Assembly: GCF_020532675.1 (NCBI RefSeq)
Contig: NZ_JAJAVE010000001.1
Coordinates: forward strand, 1,612,001-1,676,000
From: Methylobacillus gramineus
GTDB taxonomy: Bacteria; Pseudomonadota; Gammaproteobacteria; Burkholderiales; Methylophilaceae
Direction of reading: 5' to 3'
DNA: 64,000 nucleotides
The notes below the pieces were generated by a model, which made no database searches, had not been told where the DNA came from, and worked only from the letters and a program-made list of their open reading frames with translations. The translations under genes were made by a program, and so were the position numbers. Below, piece by piece: positions 44,708 through 52,911 of the stretch. Each line of letters starts with the position of its first letter. Within the stretch, counting starts at the first letter, position 1.

Positions 44708-45112
44708 ATGTATTTTCTGAGCACTTTCCTGATCGGCCTGCTATTTGGTGTAGGCCTGATATTGTCAGGTATGACCAATCCAGCAAAAGTCATCGGCTTT
44801 CTTGACCTGTCCGGCCACTGGGACCCGTCATTGGCACTGGTCATGGGAGGGGCTATTCTCGTTGCATTTCCTGCATTCCAGCTGGCAAAAAAACGATCCA
44901 AATCGCTGCTTGGAAATGAAATACAGTTACCGAAAAAAACCACCATTGACCGGAAATTGACCATAGGCGCAGTTATCTTCGGTATAGGCTGGGGGCTGGG
45001 CGGCTATTGTCCTGGCCCTGCAGTGACATCCTTGATTAGTGGTGGAATGTCTCCTTTTATTTTCACTATCACCATGTTGATAGGCTTATTGATAGGCAGA
45101 AAATATCAATAA
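44708..45112 (+). CDS. YeeE/YedE-family membrane protein, C-terminal half-type (DUF6691)
   Basis: 134 residues, about four membrane segments. It starts [21 protein letters not shown] and has the paired signature [14 protein letters not shown] with the second conserved cysteine. With the preceding gene it should form a complete transporter, probably for thiosulfate or another reduced sulfur species. Similar split pairs often accompany sulfur-oxidation or sulfur-trafficking genes. Confidence 0.9.
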   Translation: MYFLSTFLIGLLFGVGLILSGMTNPAKVIGFLDLSGHWDPSLALVMGGAILVAFPAFQLAKKRSKSLLGNEIQLPKKTTIDRKLTIGAVIFGIGWGLGGYCPGPAVTSLISGGMSPFIFTITMLIGLLIGRKYQ

Positions 45113-45172
45113 CCAGGTGATGAGTCATACGTAATTACAGTGATCTCGGTGTGTCGATTCACTTGCTTACGT

Positions 45173-45178
45173 TATAAT
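45173..45178 (+). promoter_or_regulatory. Likely -10 element upstream of pcnB
   Basis: An exact TATAAT lies 42-47 bp before the pcnB ATG. No good -35 hexamer is visible at the right spacing. It is the best candidate for the promoter of the pcnB-folK-pan operon. Confidence 0.4.
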
Positions 45179-45219
45179 CGGTCTCTTTAGCGCTCCAGAA
45201 CGTCAGGCTAAACCCGATA

Positions 45220-46593
45220 ATGATCAAAAAACTGCTGCAACGCGTTTTTCAGTCCTCCAAAAAACCCGCATCGCCCCCTGTCGTCAAAGACGCACGAGCC
45301 TCCGGTACTGGCAATGCCAAGCGCATTCCATCAAAAATACATCGTATTGATCGCAAATTGATTAGTCATGCGGCGATCAAAACCACTGATGGGTTGCAGA
45401 AAGCCGGTTTTGAAGCATTTATCGTCGGCGGTGCAGTGCGCGATCTTTTGCTGAAAAAACGCCCCAAAGATTTTGATATCGCCACCAATGCCACGCCGGA
45501 ACAGGTGAATCGCATCTTCCGCCGTTCGCGCATTATTGGCCGTCGTTTTCGTTTGGTTCACGTGATGTTTGGTGATGAGACGATTGAAGTCTCCACATTC
45601 CGTGGAAGCCATCTGGGCGATGAAGGTGATTCCAAGGTGGCCGATAGCGGTCGGATTTTGCGTGACAATGTCTTTGGCAATCAGGAAGAAGACGCTGTCC
45701 GTCGCGACTTCACGGCAAATGCCCTCTACTACGATCCCTCAAGCGAAGAAGTGCTGGATTTCCACAATGGCGTAGCCGATATCCAGGCGGGTATCCTGCG
45801 CATGATTGGTGACCCTGCCACACGTTACCGTGAAGACCCGGTGCGCATGCTCCGAGGCGTCAGGCTTTCAGCAAAACTAGGGCTCAAGTTAGATGCCGCC
45901 ACGGAAAAGCCCATTTCACAATTGGCTGATCTGCTACATGATGTACCGCCCTCTCGGCTGTTTGACGAGATGCTTAAACTATTCCTGTCCGGGCATGCGC
46001 TGGAAAGCGCCAGTGCCTTACGCCAGCATGGGCTGCATCATGGCTTGCTGCCTTTGCTGGATGTTGTGCTGGAACAACCCATGGGTGAGCGCTTCGTCAA
46101 GATTGCGCTGAAAAATACCGATGACCGTGTATTGGCAGAGAAGCCGGTTTCTCCAGGCTTTCTCTTTGCCACCTTGCTATGGCACGAGGTATTGCTCGCC
46201 TGGAAGAAATTTGAGAAGCAAGGTCAGCGACCGATTCCAGCATTGCATATGGCCATGGATGAAGTGTCTGACATTCAGTCAGAAAAAATGGCTATCCATA
46301 AGCGTTTCAGTATCACGATGAAAGAAATCTGGGGATTGCAACCACGCTTTGAACAGCGCTCTGGCAAGCGGCCATACAGCCTGCTGGAAAACCCGCGCTA
46401 TCGTGCTGCCTATGATTTTCTGCTGCTCCGTTGCGAGTCTGGCGAATTACCTGAAGAGCTTGGGCAGTGGTGGACAGCCTTTGCGCTGGCAGATGGCGAG
46501 CAACGCCTTACGATGTTGCAGCCTGATACCACGCCGAAAAAACGCAGACGTCGTCGCAGCCCGAGCAAGCCAAGCGCCAACGCTGGAGATTAA
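45220..46593 (+). CDS. pcnB: Poly(A) polymerase I
   Basis: 457 residues. The nucleotidyltransferase core has FIVGGAVRDLLLKKRPKDFDIATNATPEQ, with the catalytic DxD aspartates in DFDI. The RNA-binding blocks RRIIGRRFRLVHV-like and RRDFTANALYYD follow. A basic C-terminal tail (TPKKRRRRRSPSKPS) distinguishes poly(A) polymerase from CCA-adding enzymes. It adds 3' poly(A) tails that promote RNA decay. folK begins 3 bp after the stop, so the genes are co-transcribed. Confidence 0.93.
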   Translation: MIKKLLQRVFQSSKKPASPPVVKDARASGTGNAKRIPSKIHRIDRKLISHAAIKTTDGLQKAGFEAFIVGGAVRDLLLKKRPKDFDIATNATPEQVNRIFRRSRIIGRRFRLVHVMFGDETIEVSTFRGSHLGDEGDSKVADSGRILRDNVFGNQEEDAVRRDFTANALYYDPSSEEVLDFHNGVADIQAGILRMIGDPATRYREDPVRMLRGVRLSAKLGLKLDAATEKPISQLADLLHDVPPSRLFDEMLKLFLSGHALESASALRQHGLHHGLLPLLDVVLEQPMGERFVKIALKNTDDRVLAEKPVSPGFLFATLLWHEVLLAWKKFEKQGQRPIPALHMAMDEVSDIQSEKMAIHKRFSITMKEIWGLQPRFEQRSGKRPYSLLENPRYRAAYDFLLLRCESGELPEELGQWWTAFALADGEQRLTMLQPDTTPKKRRRRRSPSKPSANAGD

Positions 46594-46596
46594 GCC

Positions 46597-47079
46597 GTGG
46601 CACGTGCATATATCGCCCTCGGCAGCAACCTGCAGCAGCCCGACATTCAAGTGACGCGTGCATTAAGCGAGCTGTCCTCATTACCACAGACCACCTTGGT
46701 CAAGGCCTCATCGCTTTACCGCACCGCACCGGTTGGCTACGATAATCAGCCAGACTTCATCAATGCGGTTGCCGAGATAGAGACCGGTCTTGCCCCACTG
46801 GAGTTGCTGCATGCCATATTGGCACTGGAAACACTACATGGTCGTGAGCGTCCGTTTCCCAATGCACCCCGGGTGCTGGACCTAGACCTTCTATTTTATG
46901 AAGGTGCATCGCTGCAGACGCCAGAACTGACGGTACCTCACCCACGCATGCATGAACGTGGATTTGTACTGTTGCCACTGGCTGAAATTGCTGCAGAACT
47001 AGACATTCCCGGTCATGGCAAGGTGGTTGAGCTGGCACAGCACTGTATGGACCAGGGCGTTGAAAGAATAGTGGACTAG
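46597..47079 (+). CDS. folK: HPPK, folate pyrophosphokinase
   Basis: 160 residues starting with GTG at 46597. The N-terminal IALGSNLQQP, the loop YRTAPVGYDNQPDFINAVAEIET and the metal-binding RVLDLDLLFYEG are diagnostic. It transfers pyrophosphate from ATP to 6-hydroxymethyl-7,8-dihydropterin in folate synthesis. Confidence 0.95.
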   Translation: MARAYIALGSNLQQPDIQVTRALSELSSLPQTTLVKASSLYRTAPVGYDNQPDFINAVAEIETGLAPLELLHAILALETLHGRERPFPNAPRVLDLDLLFYEGASLQTPELTVPHPRMHERGFVLLPLAEIAAELDIPGHGKVVELAQHCMDQGVERIVD

Positions 47080-47088
47080 AAGAGCGTG

Positions 47089-47736
47089 ATGAGTATTTTT
47101 GACCGTTTTCATTACATCGTCATTGAAGGCCCTATTGGCAGTGGCAAGAGTACGCTTGCGCGCAAGCTGGGTGATATGTTTCCGGTAAACCTGCTACTGG
47201 AAAATGCAGATGCCAATCCGTTTCTGCCCAAGTTTTACCAGGATGCCCCACGCTATGCCTTGTCCACCCAGATGTTCTTCCTGTTTCAGCGAGTAGAACA
47301 AATACGTAGCCTCAACCAGCGCGACATGTTTAGTCAACATACGATAGCTGACTTCTTTCTTGAAAAAGACCCGTTATTTGCCCAGATGAATCTCAACGAT
47401 GAGGAATATGCGCTTTATCGCCAGATGTACAAACATCTGCATGTTCAGGTGCCAACACCAGACCTGGTGATCTATCTGCAAACCCCGGTCGATACACTGC
47501 ATGAGCGTGTGAACCAGCGCCACACCAGCTATGAGCAGGAAATCCCCAAGGAATACCTTGGCAGACTTGCCGATGCTTACAGCAACTTCTTCCACCAATA
47601 CGACGGGGCGCCGGTACTCATCGTCAACAATGAAAAACTCGACATTACGGAACAAGAATCCGCAATGAATATGCTGCTTGAGAGAGTGATGCAAATACGC
47701 AGCAGGCGCGAATTCTTCAACCCCAATATGGAGTAA
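47089..47736 (+). CDS. Deoxynucleoside kinase family protein
   Basis: 215 residues from the ATG at 47089 (the preceding codon, GTG at 47086, is also in frame). The P-loop is GPIGSGKST. The conserved ENADANPFLPKFYQD, TQMFFLFQR, LEKDPLFAQMNL and the LID region ERVNQRHTSYEQEI place it in the deoxyadenosine/deoxyguanosine kinase family. It phosphorylates deoxynucleosides for salvage; the base preference cannot be read. Its place between folK and panB is a recurrent betaproteobacterial order. Confidence 0.88.
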   Translation: MSIFDRFHYIVIEGPIGSGKSTLARKLGDMFPVNLLLENADANPFLPKFYQDAPRYALSTQMFFLFQRVEQIRSLNQRDMFSQHTIADFFLEKDPLFAQMNLNDEEYALYRQMYKHLHVQVPTPDLVIYLQTPVDTLHERVNQRHTSYEQEIPKEYLGRLADAYSNFFHQYDGAPVLIVNNEKLDITEQESAMNMLLERVMQIRSRREFFNPNME

Positions 47737-47742
47737 GTGGGC

Positions 47743-48531
47743 ATGAATCTGCTTTCCTTGCAGCAAAAGAAACAGAACCGCGAGAAAATCGCCGTACTCA
47801 CCAGCTACGATGCAAGTTTTGCCGCATTATCTGAAAAATCCGGTGTAGATGTCCTCTTGGTAGGCGACTCCCTTGGCATGACAATACAAGGCCACAGTAG
47901 TACCTTGCCGGTATCCATGACGGATATGCAATATCACACACGCTGTGTAGCCAATGGCACCAGCAATGTCTTGATCGTGACCGACATGCCTTTCGGCAGC
48001 TACCAGCAAACGCCGGAGCAGGCATTTGAAAATGCCGCGGTATTGATGACCGCTGGCGCGCACATGGTCAAGGTCGAAGGCGGCACCATCATGCGCTCAA
48101 CCGTGAAGTTTCTGGTTGAACGTGGCATTCCTGTATGCGGTCATTTGGGCCTGACGCCCCAATCGGTGCACCAATTAGGTGGTTACCGGGTACAAGGTCG
48201 CAGTGAAGCCGCTGCAAAACAGCTGCTGGAAGATGCCAAGATACTGGAGGAAGCTGGTGCTGGGCTATTGGTACTGGAAATGGTACCGAGTAGCCTCGCC
48301 CGCACCATCAGTGAAGCGCTCACGATCCCGACCATAGGGATTGGCGCGGGGGTGGACTGTGACGGACAGGTCTTGGTGTTACAGGATATGCTGGGAATTT
48401 ATGCAGGAAAATCACCGCGTTTCGTGCGCAATTTCATGCAAGATAATTCCAGCATTCAGGAAGCCGTAACGGCTTATGTGGCGGCCGTAAAAAACAAGTC
48501 TTTTCCGGCAGCAGAACATAGTTTTGAGTGA
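47743..48531 (+). CDS. panB: 3-methyl-2-oxobutanoate hydroxymethyltransferase
   Basis: 262 residues from the ATG at 47743; a GTG two codons upstream is possible. Diagnostic blocks are [36 protein letters not shown] and [20 protein letters not shown]. It transfers a hydroxymethyl group from methylene-tetrahydrofolate to 2-oxoisovalerate, giving ketopantoate for coenzyme A synthesis. The stop overlaps the panC start by 4 bp. Confidence 0.96.
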   Translation: MNLLSLQQKKQNREKIAVLTSYDASFAALSEKSGVDVLLVGDSLGMTIQGHSSTLPVSMTDMQYHTRCVANGTSNVLIVTDMPFGSYQQTPEQAFENAAVLMTAGAHMVKVEGGTIMRSTVKFLVERGIPVCGHLGLTPQSVHQLGGYRVQGRSEAAAKQLLEDAKILEEAGAGLLVLEMVPSSLARTISEALTIPTIGIGAGVDCDGQVLVLQDMLGIYAGKSPRFVRNFMQDNSSIQEAVTAYVAAVKNKSFPAAEHSFE

Positions 48532-49376
48532 GATCTGAGTTGGAAATTATTGCCAAAATCGATGTATTGCGTGAGTGCCTGGCGCAAGAAGCAGCGATTG
48601 CCTTTGTCCCCACCATGGGCAACCTGCACGCAGGCCATATTCATCTGGTAGAACAAGCCCGGAAGCACGGACAGTGTGTAGTGGTCAGTATCTTTGTGAA
48701 TCCACTGCAATTTGGTGCCAATGAAGACCTCACCAGCTATCCGCGCACCTTGAAGGAAGATTGCGAACAACTAATCGCAGCAGGCGCTGACGTTGTCTTC
48801 ACGCCCACTGAGCAAACACTTTACCCCGTGGCACAAACCATGTTGATCGAACCGCCACCGATTGCCAATGAGCTCTGTGGCGCAAACCGGCCAGGCCATT
48901 TCAGAGGCGTGGCTACCGTTGTCATGAAACTGTTCAACATCGTGCAACCGCATAGCGCCATCTTTGGTAGCAAGGACTTCCAGCAGCTATTCATCATTCG
49001 TGAACTGGTCAGGCAGTTCAACCTGCCAATCAACATTATCGCAGGGGATACCCAGCGCGAAGATAGTGGCCTCGCGCTCAGCTCGCGCAATGGTTACCTG
49101 ACTCCAGCACAGAAGCTGGAAGCGCAGCGCCTGTACCGCACCCTGCAGATGGTGGTCGACAATGTAAAAAAAGGCAACCGGGACTATGCATTGATCGAGA
49201 CACAATCCAGCCAATACTTGACGCAACTGGGCTGGATCGTTGATTACATTTCAATCCGCTCTGCGACCACCCTCGCACCAGCCAGCGCTGAGGACACGGC
49301 GCTGGTCGTGCTGGGGGCCGCCAAACAGGGTAAAACAAGGCTGATAGATAACATCGAGTTTTCTTTAGAGAATTAA
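48528..49376 (+). CDS. panC: Pantothenate synthetase
   Basis: 282 residues from a GTG that overlaps the panB stop (GTGA). ATP-binding HxGH-like motif [38 protein letters not shown] and [15 protein letters not shown] are typical. It joins pantoate and beta-alanine using ATP. panD, which makes the beta-alanine, lies ~8 kb further on. Confidence 0.96.
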   Translation: MRSELEIIAKIDVLRECLAQEAAIAFVPTMGNLHAGHIHLVEQARKHGQCVVVSIFVNPLQFGANEDLTSYPRTLKEDCEQLIAAGADVVFTPTEQTLYPVAQTMLIEPPPIANELCGANRPGHFRGVATVVMKLFNIVQPHSAIFGSKDFQQLFIIRELVRQFNLPINIIAGDTQREDSGLALSSRNGYLTPAQKLEAQRLYRTLQMVVDNVKKGNRDYALIETQSSQYLTQLGWIVDYISIRSATTLAPASAEDTALVVLGAAKQGKTRLIDNIEFSLEN

Positions 49377-49479
49377 GCTTCCGAGTACCGCGCAAGTTAG
49401 CGCGAAGACAAAGCCCATGATCATACTGCCGTATTAATCACAGGCTACTCTGCTGGCACCCCAACTCTGCCTGCCCACC

Positions 49480-50271
49480 ATGAAATCTACTATTTCAGCT
49501 TGTTCCTGCTTGATTCGCTATGCCAGCTTGCTCTTAAGCATAATCATGCTCATCGGCTGTAATTCCTCGGCGTCGCCACTTGCAGCCGCACATCGTGTTA
49601 ACACCGCCGATGCATTATGGCGCATCACCCATGAACAATGTGTGCCGCACCAGCTTACCGAGCACGCACCCACGCCTTGTGCCAAGGTCAATCTGGCTGA
49701 TCAATATGTCATCCTCAAGGACAGAGTCGGCCCTTTACAACACTTGCTGATTCCCACTGAGAAAATCAGCGGCATTGAGTCAGCTATGCTGCTAGGCCCA
49801 ACGGGGCACCATCTTGTTGCCCACGCCTGGCAGGAACGTAGCTGGCTGAACCAGCTGTACGGACAAGCGATCCCTGACCAAGCCCTTTCCCTCACCATTA
49901 ACGCTAGACGCGCACGCACACAAAACCAGCTCCATATTCATATATCCTGCCTTAAGCCTGCATTCAGGAAGCATTTGGATAGCCTGACACCCGGGCTGAA
50001 TGAGCAATGGCAACGCATCAACAATGGCATGAATCAGCATCCATACTGGGCAAGGACCATGAGCCAAAGCGAGCTGACCGATCGCAATCCCTTTCAACTG
50101 CTGAATCAGGGCTTGCCACAAGCACAAGGCCATATGGAAGAATTCGGCCTTGGGTTAGCCACCATGCAGGATGGCCGTTTTATCCTGCTCGCCAGTCAAC
50201 AATCCGGCCTGCTGCCTCATGCCTCCATGGAAGAAATCCAGGATCATGAATGCCCCCAGCTTTTTCATTAA
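49480..50271 (+). CDS. cdh: CDP-diacylglycerol pyrophosphatase
   Basis: 263 residues. The N-terminus is a membrane anchor or lipoprotein signal (LLLSIIMLIGCNSS). The domain has the family blocks ALWRITHEQCVPHQLTEH, ADQYVILKDRVGPLQHLLIP, the HIT-like motif NQLHIHISCLKP, and the C-terminal EEIQDHECPQLFH. This matches Cdh of enterobacteria, which hydrolyses CDP-diacylglycerol to phosphatidate and CMP. It is monocistronic, after panC (103 bp) and convergent with ypfJ. Confidence 0.88.
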   Translation: MKSTISACSCLIRYASLLLSIIMLIGCNSSASPLAAAHRVNTADALWRITHEQCVPHQLTEHAPTPCAKVNLADQYVILKDRVGPLQHLLIPTEKISGIESAMLLGPTGHHLVAHAWQERSWLNQLYGQAIPDQALSLTINARRARTQNQLHIHISCLKPAFRKHLDSLTPGLNEQWQRINNGMNQHPYWARTMSQSELTDRNPFQLLNQGLPQAQGHMEEFGLGLATMQDGRFILLASQQSGLLPHASMEEIQDHECPQLFH

Positions 50272-50324
50272 GCCTGCACTTTATGAATCATTTAACAAAT
50301 AACAGTATTGAACTGCCTTTGTAA

Positions 50325-51170
50325 TTATCTCTTGCTGAAAGTATCGCAAGCCTCCACTTTTCCATCCTTATAACCTGTATTAAACCACTGCATGCGTTGC
50401 TCACTGCTGCCATGGGTAAAACTCTCCGGCACTACATAGCCTTGACCGCGTTTTTGCAGGTTATCATCGCCAATCTGGGCAGCGGCATTGAGCGCAGACT
50501 CAATATCTCCAGCTTCCACCATGTTGTACTGGCTATCGGCATGATGTGCCCAGACGCCCGCCAGGCAATCCGCCTGTAACTCCTGCAGCACAGACAGTCG
50601 ATTGGCTTCCACCTCAGTGGCACGTGCACGCAATTGATCAACTTTGGGCAATACTCCCAGCAGATTCTGCACATGATGGCCAACTTCATGCGCAATCACA
50701 TAGGCCCGGGCAAACTCCCCTGGAGCACCCAGTTGCCGTTCCAGGGTTTCATAAAATCCAAGATCGATATACACCGTATGATCGGCAGAACAATAGAAAG
50801 GCCCCATTGCACTCTCCCCCACTCCACAGCCGGTTTGTGTGGTGTTGATACGCCCGCCAAACAGCACCAGCTTTGGTTCCTGGTAGCGCTTGCCTGCATC
50901 ACTGAACAACTTGCCCCAGACATCCTCGGTACTGGCCAGCACGGTGGAAACAAACATGGCCTGCCTGTCACCCCCTGCCGGTGCAGTGCCTTGTTGCACA
51001 GAAGGGCTGCTGCCTCCATCCAGCAAGCCGAGTATCGTCAGCGGATTCACGCCAAATATCCAGCCTGCCAGTAATGCAATTACCACGGCACCAAGCCCAA
51101 CACTTCGCCCGCCTCCACCGCCACGCCTGTCTTCAACATTGCCAGAACGCCGAAATCCATCCCATTTCAT
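50325..51170 (-). CDS. ypfJ: YpfJ-type neutral zinc metallopeptidase
   Basis: 281 residues from the ATG at 51170 (MKWDGFRRSGNVEDRRG), with GGGAGA upstream; a longer reading is not supported. A glycine-rich stretch precedes one membrane helix (VGLGAVVIALLAGWIFGV), then the zinc protease domain with HEVGHH (about residue 170) and the third ligand region QELQADCLAGVWAHH. The family is conserved but its substrates are unknown. Confidence 0.9.
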   Translation of the reverse strand: MKWDGFRRSGNVEDRRGGGGGRSVGLGAVVIALLAGWIFGVNPLTILGLLDGGSSPSVQQGTAPAGGDRQAMFVSTVLASTEDVWGKLFSDAGKRYQEPKLVLFGGRINTTQTGCGVGESAMGPFYCSADHTVYIDLGFYETLERQLGAPGEFARAYVIAHEVGHHVQNLLGVLPKVDQLRARATEVEANRLSVLQELQADCLAGVWAHHADSQYNMVEAGDIESALNAAAQIGDDNLQKRGQGYVVPESFTHGSSEQRMQWFNTGYKDGKVEACDTFSKR

Positions 51171-51271
51171 TTTTATCTCCCTGTTGGCGACGATCCTATT
51201 GTCTGCCAATCCTAAATTAATCCCGCACCAGCTGCCGATAAATATTATTGCCTGTGCATTCTGCCAAGCGA

Positions 51272-51290
51272 TAGAATGAGAATAATTATC
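51272..51290. promoter_or_regulatory. Fur-box-like operator upstream of second fecI
   Basis: TAGAATGAGAATAATTATC matches 15 of 19 positions of the Fur consensus by my count. It lies 19-37 bp before the ATG at 51309. Its position parallels the box in front of the first fecI copy. Confidence 0.75.
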
Positions 51291-51308
51291 AGAACCAACT
51301 ACTCCACC

Positions 51309-51839
51309 ATGTCCATTTCAGACAGTCTAAAATCCAATCAGGTCGGCCAGCTCTATCATGAGCACCATGGCTGGCTGTCAGGCTGGCTCAGCAAAAAACT
51401 GGGGTGTCCACACAATGCTGCGGATATTACCCAGGATGCATTTATGCGGCTGTTGCTCAAGCATGAAGCGCTAAAGGATCTAACAACACCGCGTGCCTAT
51501 CTGGTCAGGATTGCCAAGGGGCTGCTGATTGATCAGTGGCGTCGCCAGGAGCTGGAGCAGCGTTATCTGGATGCATTAAGCCTGCATGACCAGCCATCTT
51601 CGGCTTCGCAAGAGTTGCAAGCTATCATCCTCGAAACCCTGCTCGAAGTTGATGCCATGCTGAACCGCCTGAACCCCAAGGCCAAACAGGCATTTCTGCT
51701 TGCCCAGATCGACGGCCTGACCTATCAGGAAATTGCAGATATCATTGGAGTCTCGGAACGCATGGTGAAAAAATACATGGCCACGGCCATGCTGCATTGC
51801 CTGCTATTGAGGCGTGAACTCAACGAAGCACGGACATGA
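51309..51839 (+). CDS. FecI-type ECF sigma factor (second copy)
   Basis: 176 residues from the ATG at 51309 (MSISDSLKSNQVGQLYHEHH); an earlier in-frame ATG at 51276 overlaps the Fur-like box. Region 2 (HHGWLSGWLSKKLGCPHNAADITQDAFMRL) and region 4 (LNPKAKQAFLLAQIDGLTYQEIADIIGVS) parallel the first copy closely. It should activate the receptor gene two genes downstream. The stop overlaps the fecR start (ATGA). Confidence 0.93.
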   Translation: MSISDSLKSNQVGQLYHEHHGWLSGWLSKKLGCPHNAADITQDAFMRLLLKHEALKDLTTPRAYLVRIAKGLLIDQWRRQELEQRYLDALSLHDQPSSASQELQAIILETLLEVDAMLNRLNPKAKQAFLLAQIDGLTYQEIADIIGVSERMVKKYMATAMLHCLLLRRELNEART

Positions 51840-52816
51840 GCCATAACGCTGAACTCACGGCCTTGCAGCAGGCAGCAGAATGGTTTGCTGTATTGCGCGA
51901 TGACCAGGTACGTGAGCATGATCGACATGCCTGGCAGACCTGGTTTAACGCCAGCCCATTGCACCAGACCGCCTGGCAAGAAGTCGAGGCCATCAACTCG
52001 CCATTCCACCAGCTATCAGACATTGCCATCAAGCCCGCCGCGCTCAATGCCTTGAACCGTCCCACATCACGCCGCCAGGCATTAAAACTGCTGGGATTTG
52101 CAGGCACCGCCTTGATTAGCGGCATGTTACTGAAACGCTATAGCCCCTGGCAGGATTGGGCTACCACTCTGACCGCAAGCGCCGAGACACATAGCACCAT
52201 GCTAGGAAAAACTGGGATGCTCCCCCTGGCCGATGGTGGCAAGCTATGGCTCAACACGCATAGTCAGGTCAAGGTGGAATATGGCATGACATTACGCCGC
52301 ATTCGCTTGATTGCCGGTGAGATTTTGCTGCAGTCAGGCAAAGATACTGACCAGCCCTCCCGCCCATTGGTGGTAGATACTCCCCATGGACGTCTGACCG
52401 CATTGGGCACCCGCTTCAGCGTGCAGCAGCAAGCGCAGCATACCCTGCTCGCCGTTTATGATGGTCAGGTTGCGATTAGCCCCAAACAAGGCAAGTCCTT
52501 CATCATTGTTGCGGGGTGGCAAGCACGGTTTGATGCCAGCCATATTGAGCATCCCCAGCCAGCCTCTCTTGCACGAGAAGCCTGGACCCGTGGCACTCTG
52601 ATCGCAGATAACCGCAGGCTTGATGACTTTATTGCCGAGCTGGGAAATTACTTTCCAGGCAAACTCAGCGTTGCGCCCGAAATAGCCCACCTAAGACTGA
52701 TGGGTGCTTATCCTTTCAGCAATGTACCGCTTGTACTGGACGAGATTGCCAACACGCTGCCGCTTAAGCTGCAACACTCCACCTCCAATACGATTGAACT
52801 GGTACCACGACCTTAA
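51836..52816 (+). CDS. FecR-type sigma regulator (second copy)
   Basis: 326 residues. The N-terminal sigma-binding part (ALQQAAEWFAVLRDDQVREHDRHAW), a hydrophobic segment (ALKLLGFAGTALISGMLL, about 82-99), the FecR domain (LADGGKLWLNTHSQVKVEYG; TALGTRFSV) and a C-terminal DUF4974-like region are present. It transmits the receptor signal to the preceding sigma factor. Confidence 0.92.
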   Translation: MSHNAELTALQQAAEWFAVLRDDQVREHDRHAWQTWFNASPLHQTAWQEVEAINSPFHQLSDIAIKPAALNALNRPTSRRQALKLLGFAGTALISGMLLKRYSPWQDWATTLTASAETHSTMLGKTGMLPLADGGKLWLNTHSQVKVEYGMTLRRIRLIAGEILLQSGKDTDQPSRPLVVDTPHGRLTALGTRFSVQQQAQHTLLAVYDGQVAISPKQGKSFIIVAGWQARFDASHIEHPQPASLAREAWTRGTLIADNRRLDDFIAELGNYFPGKLSVAPEIAHLRLMGAYPFSNVPLVLDEIANTLPLKLQHSTSNTIELVPRP

Positions 52817-52911
52817 TCCAGCAAAATTTCAGCGCCAGGGTTCCCTTTTTTAACAGTGCTTCGGTTTAGAGATAAAGCCATTCATTTCTAAATACAGAAT
52901 CAGGGAGCCTC

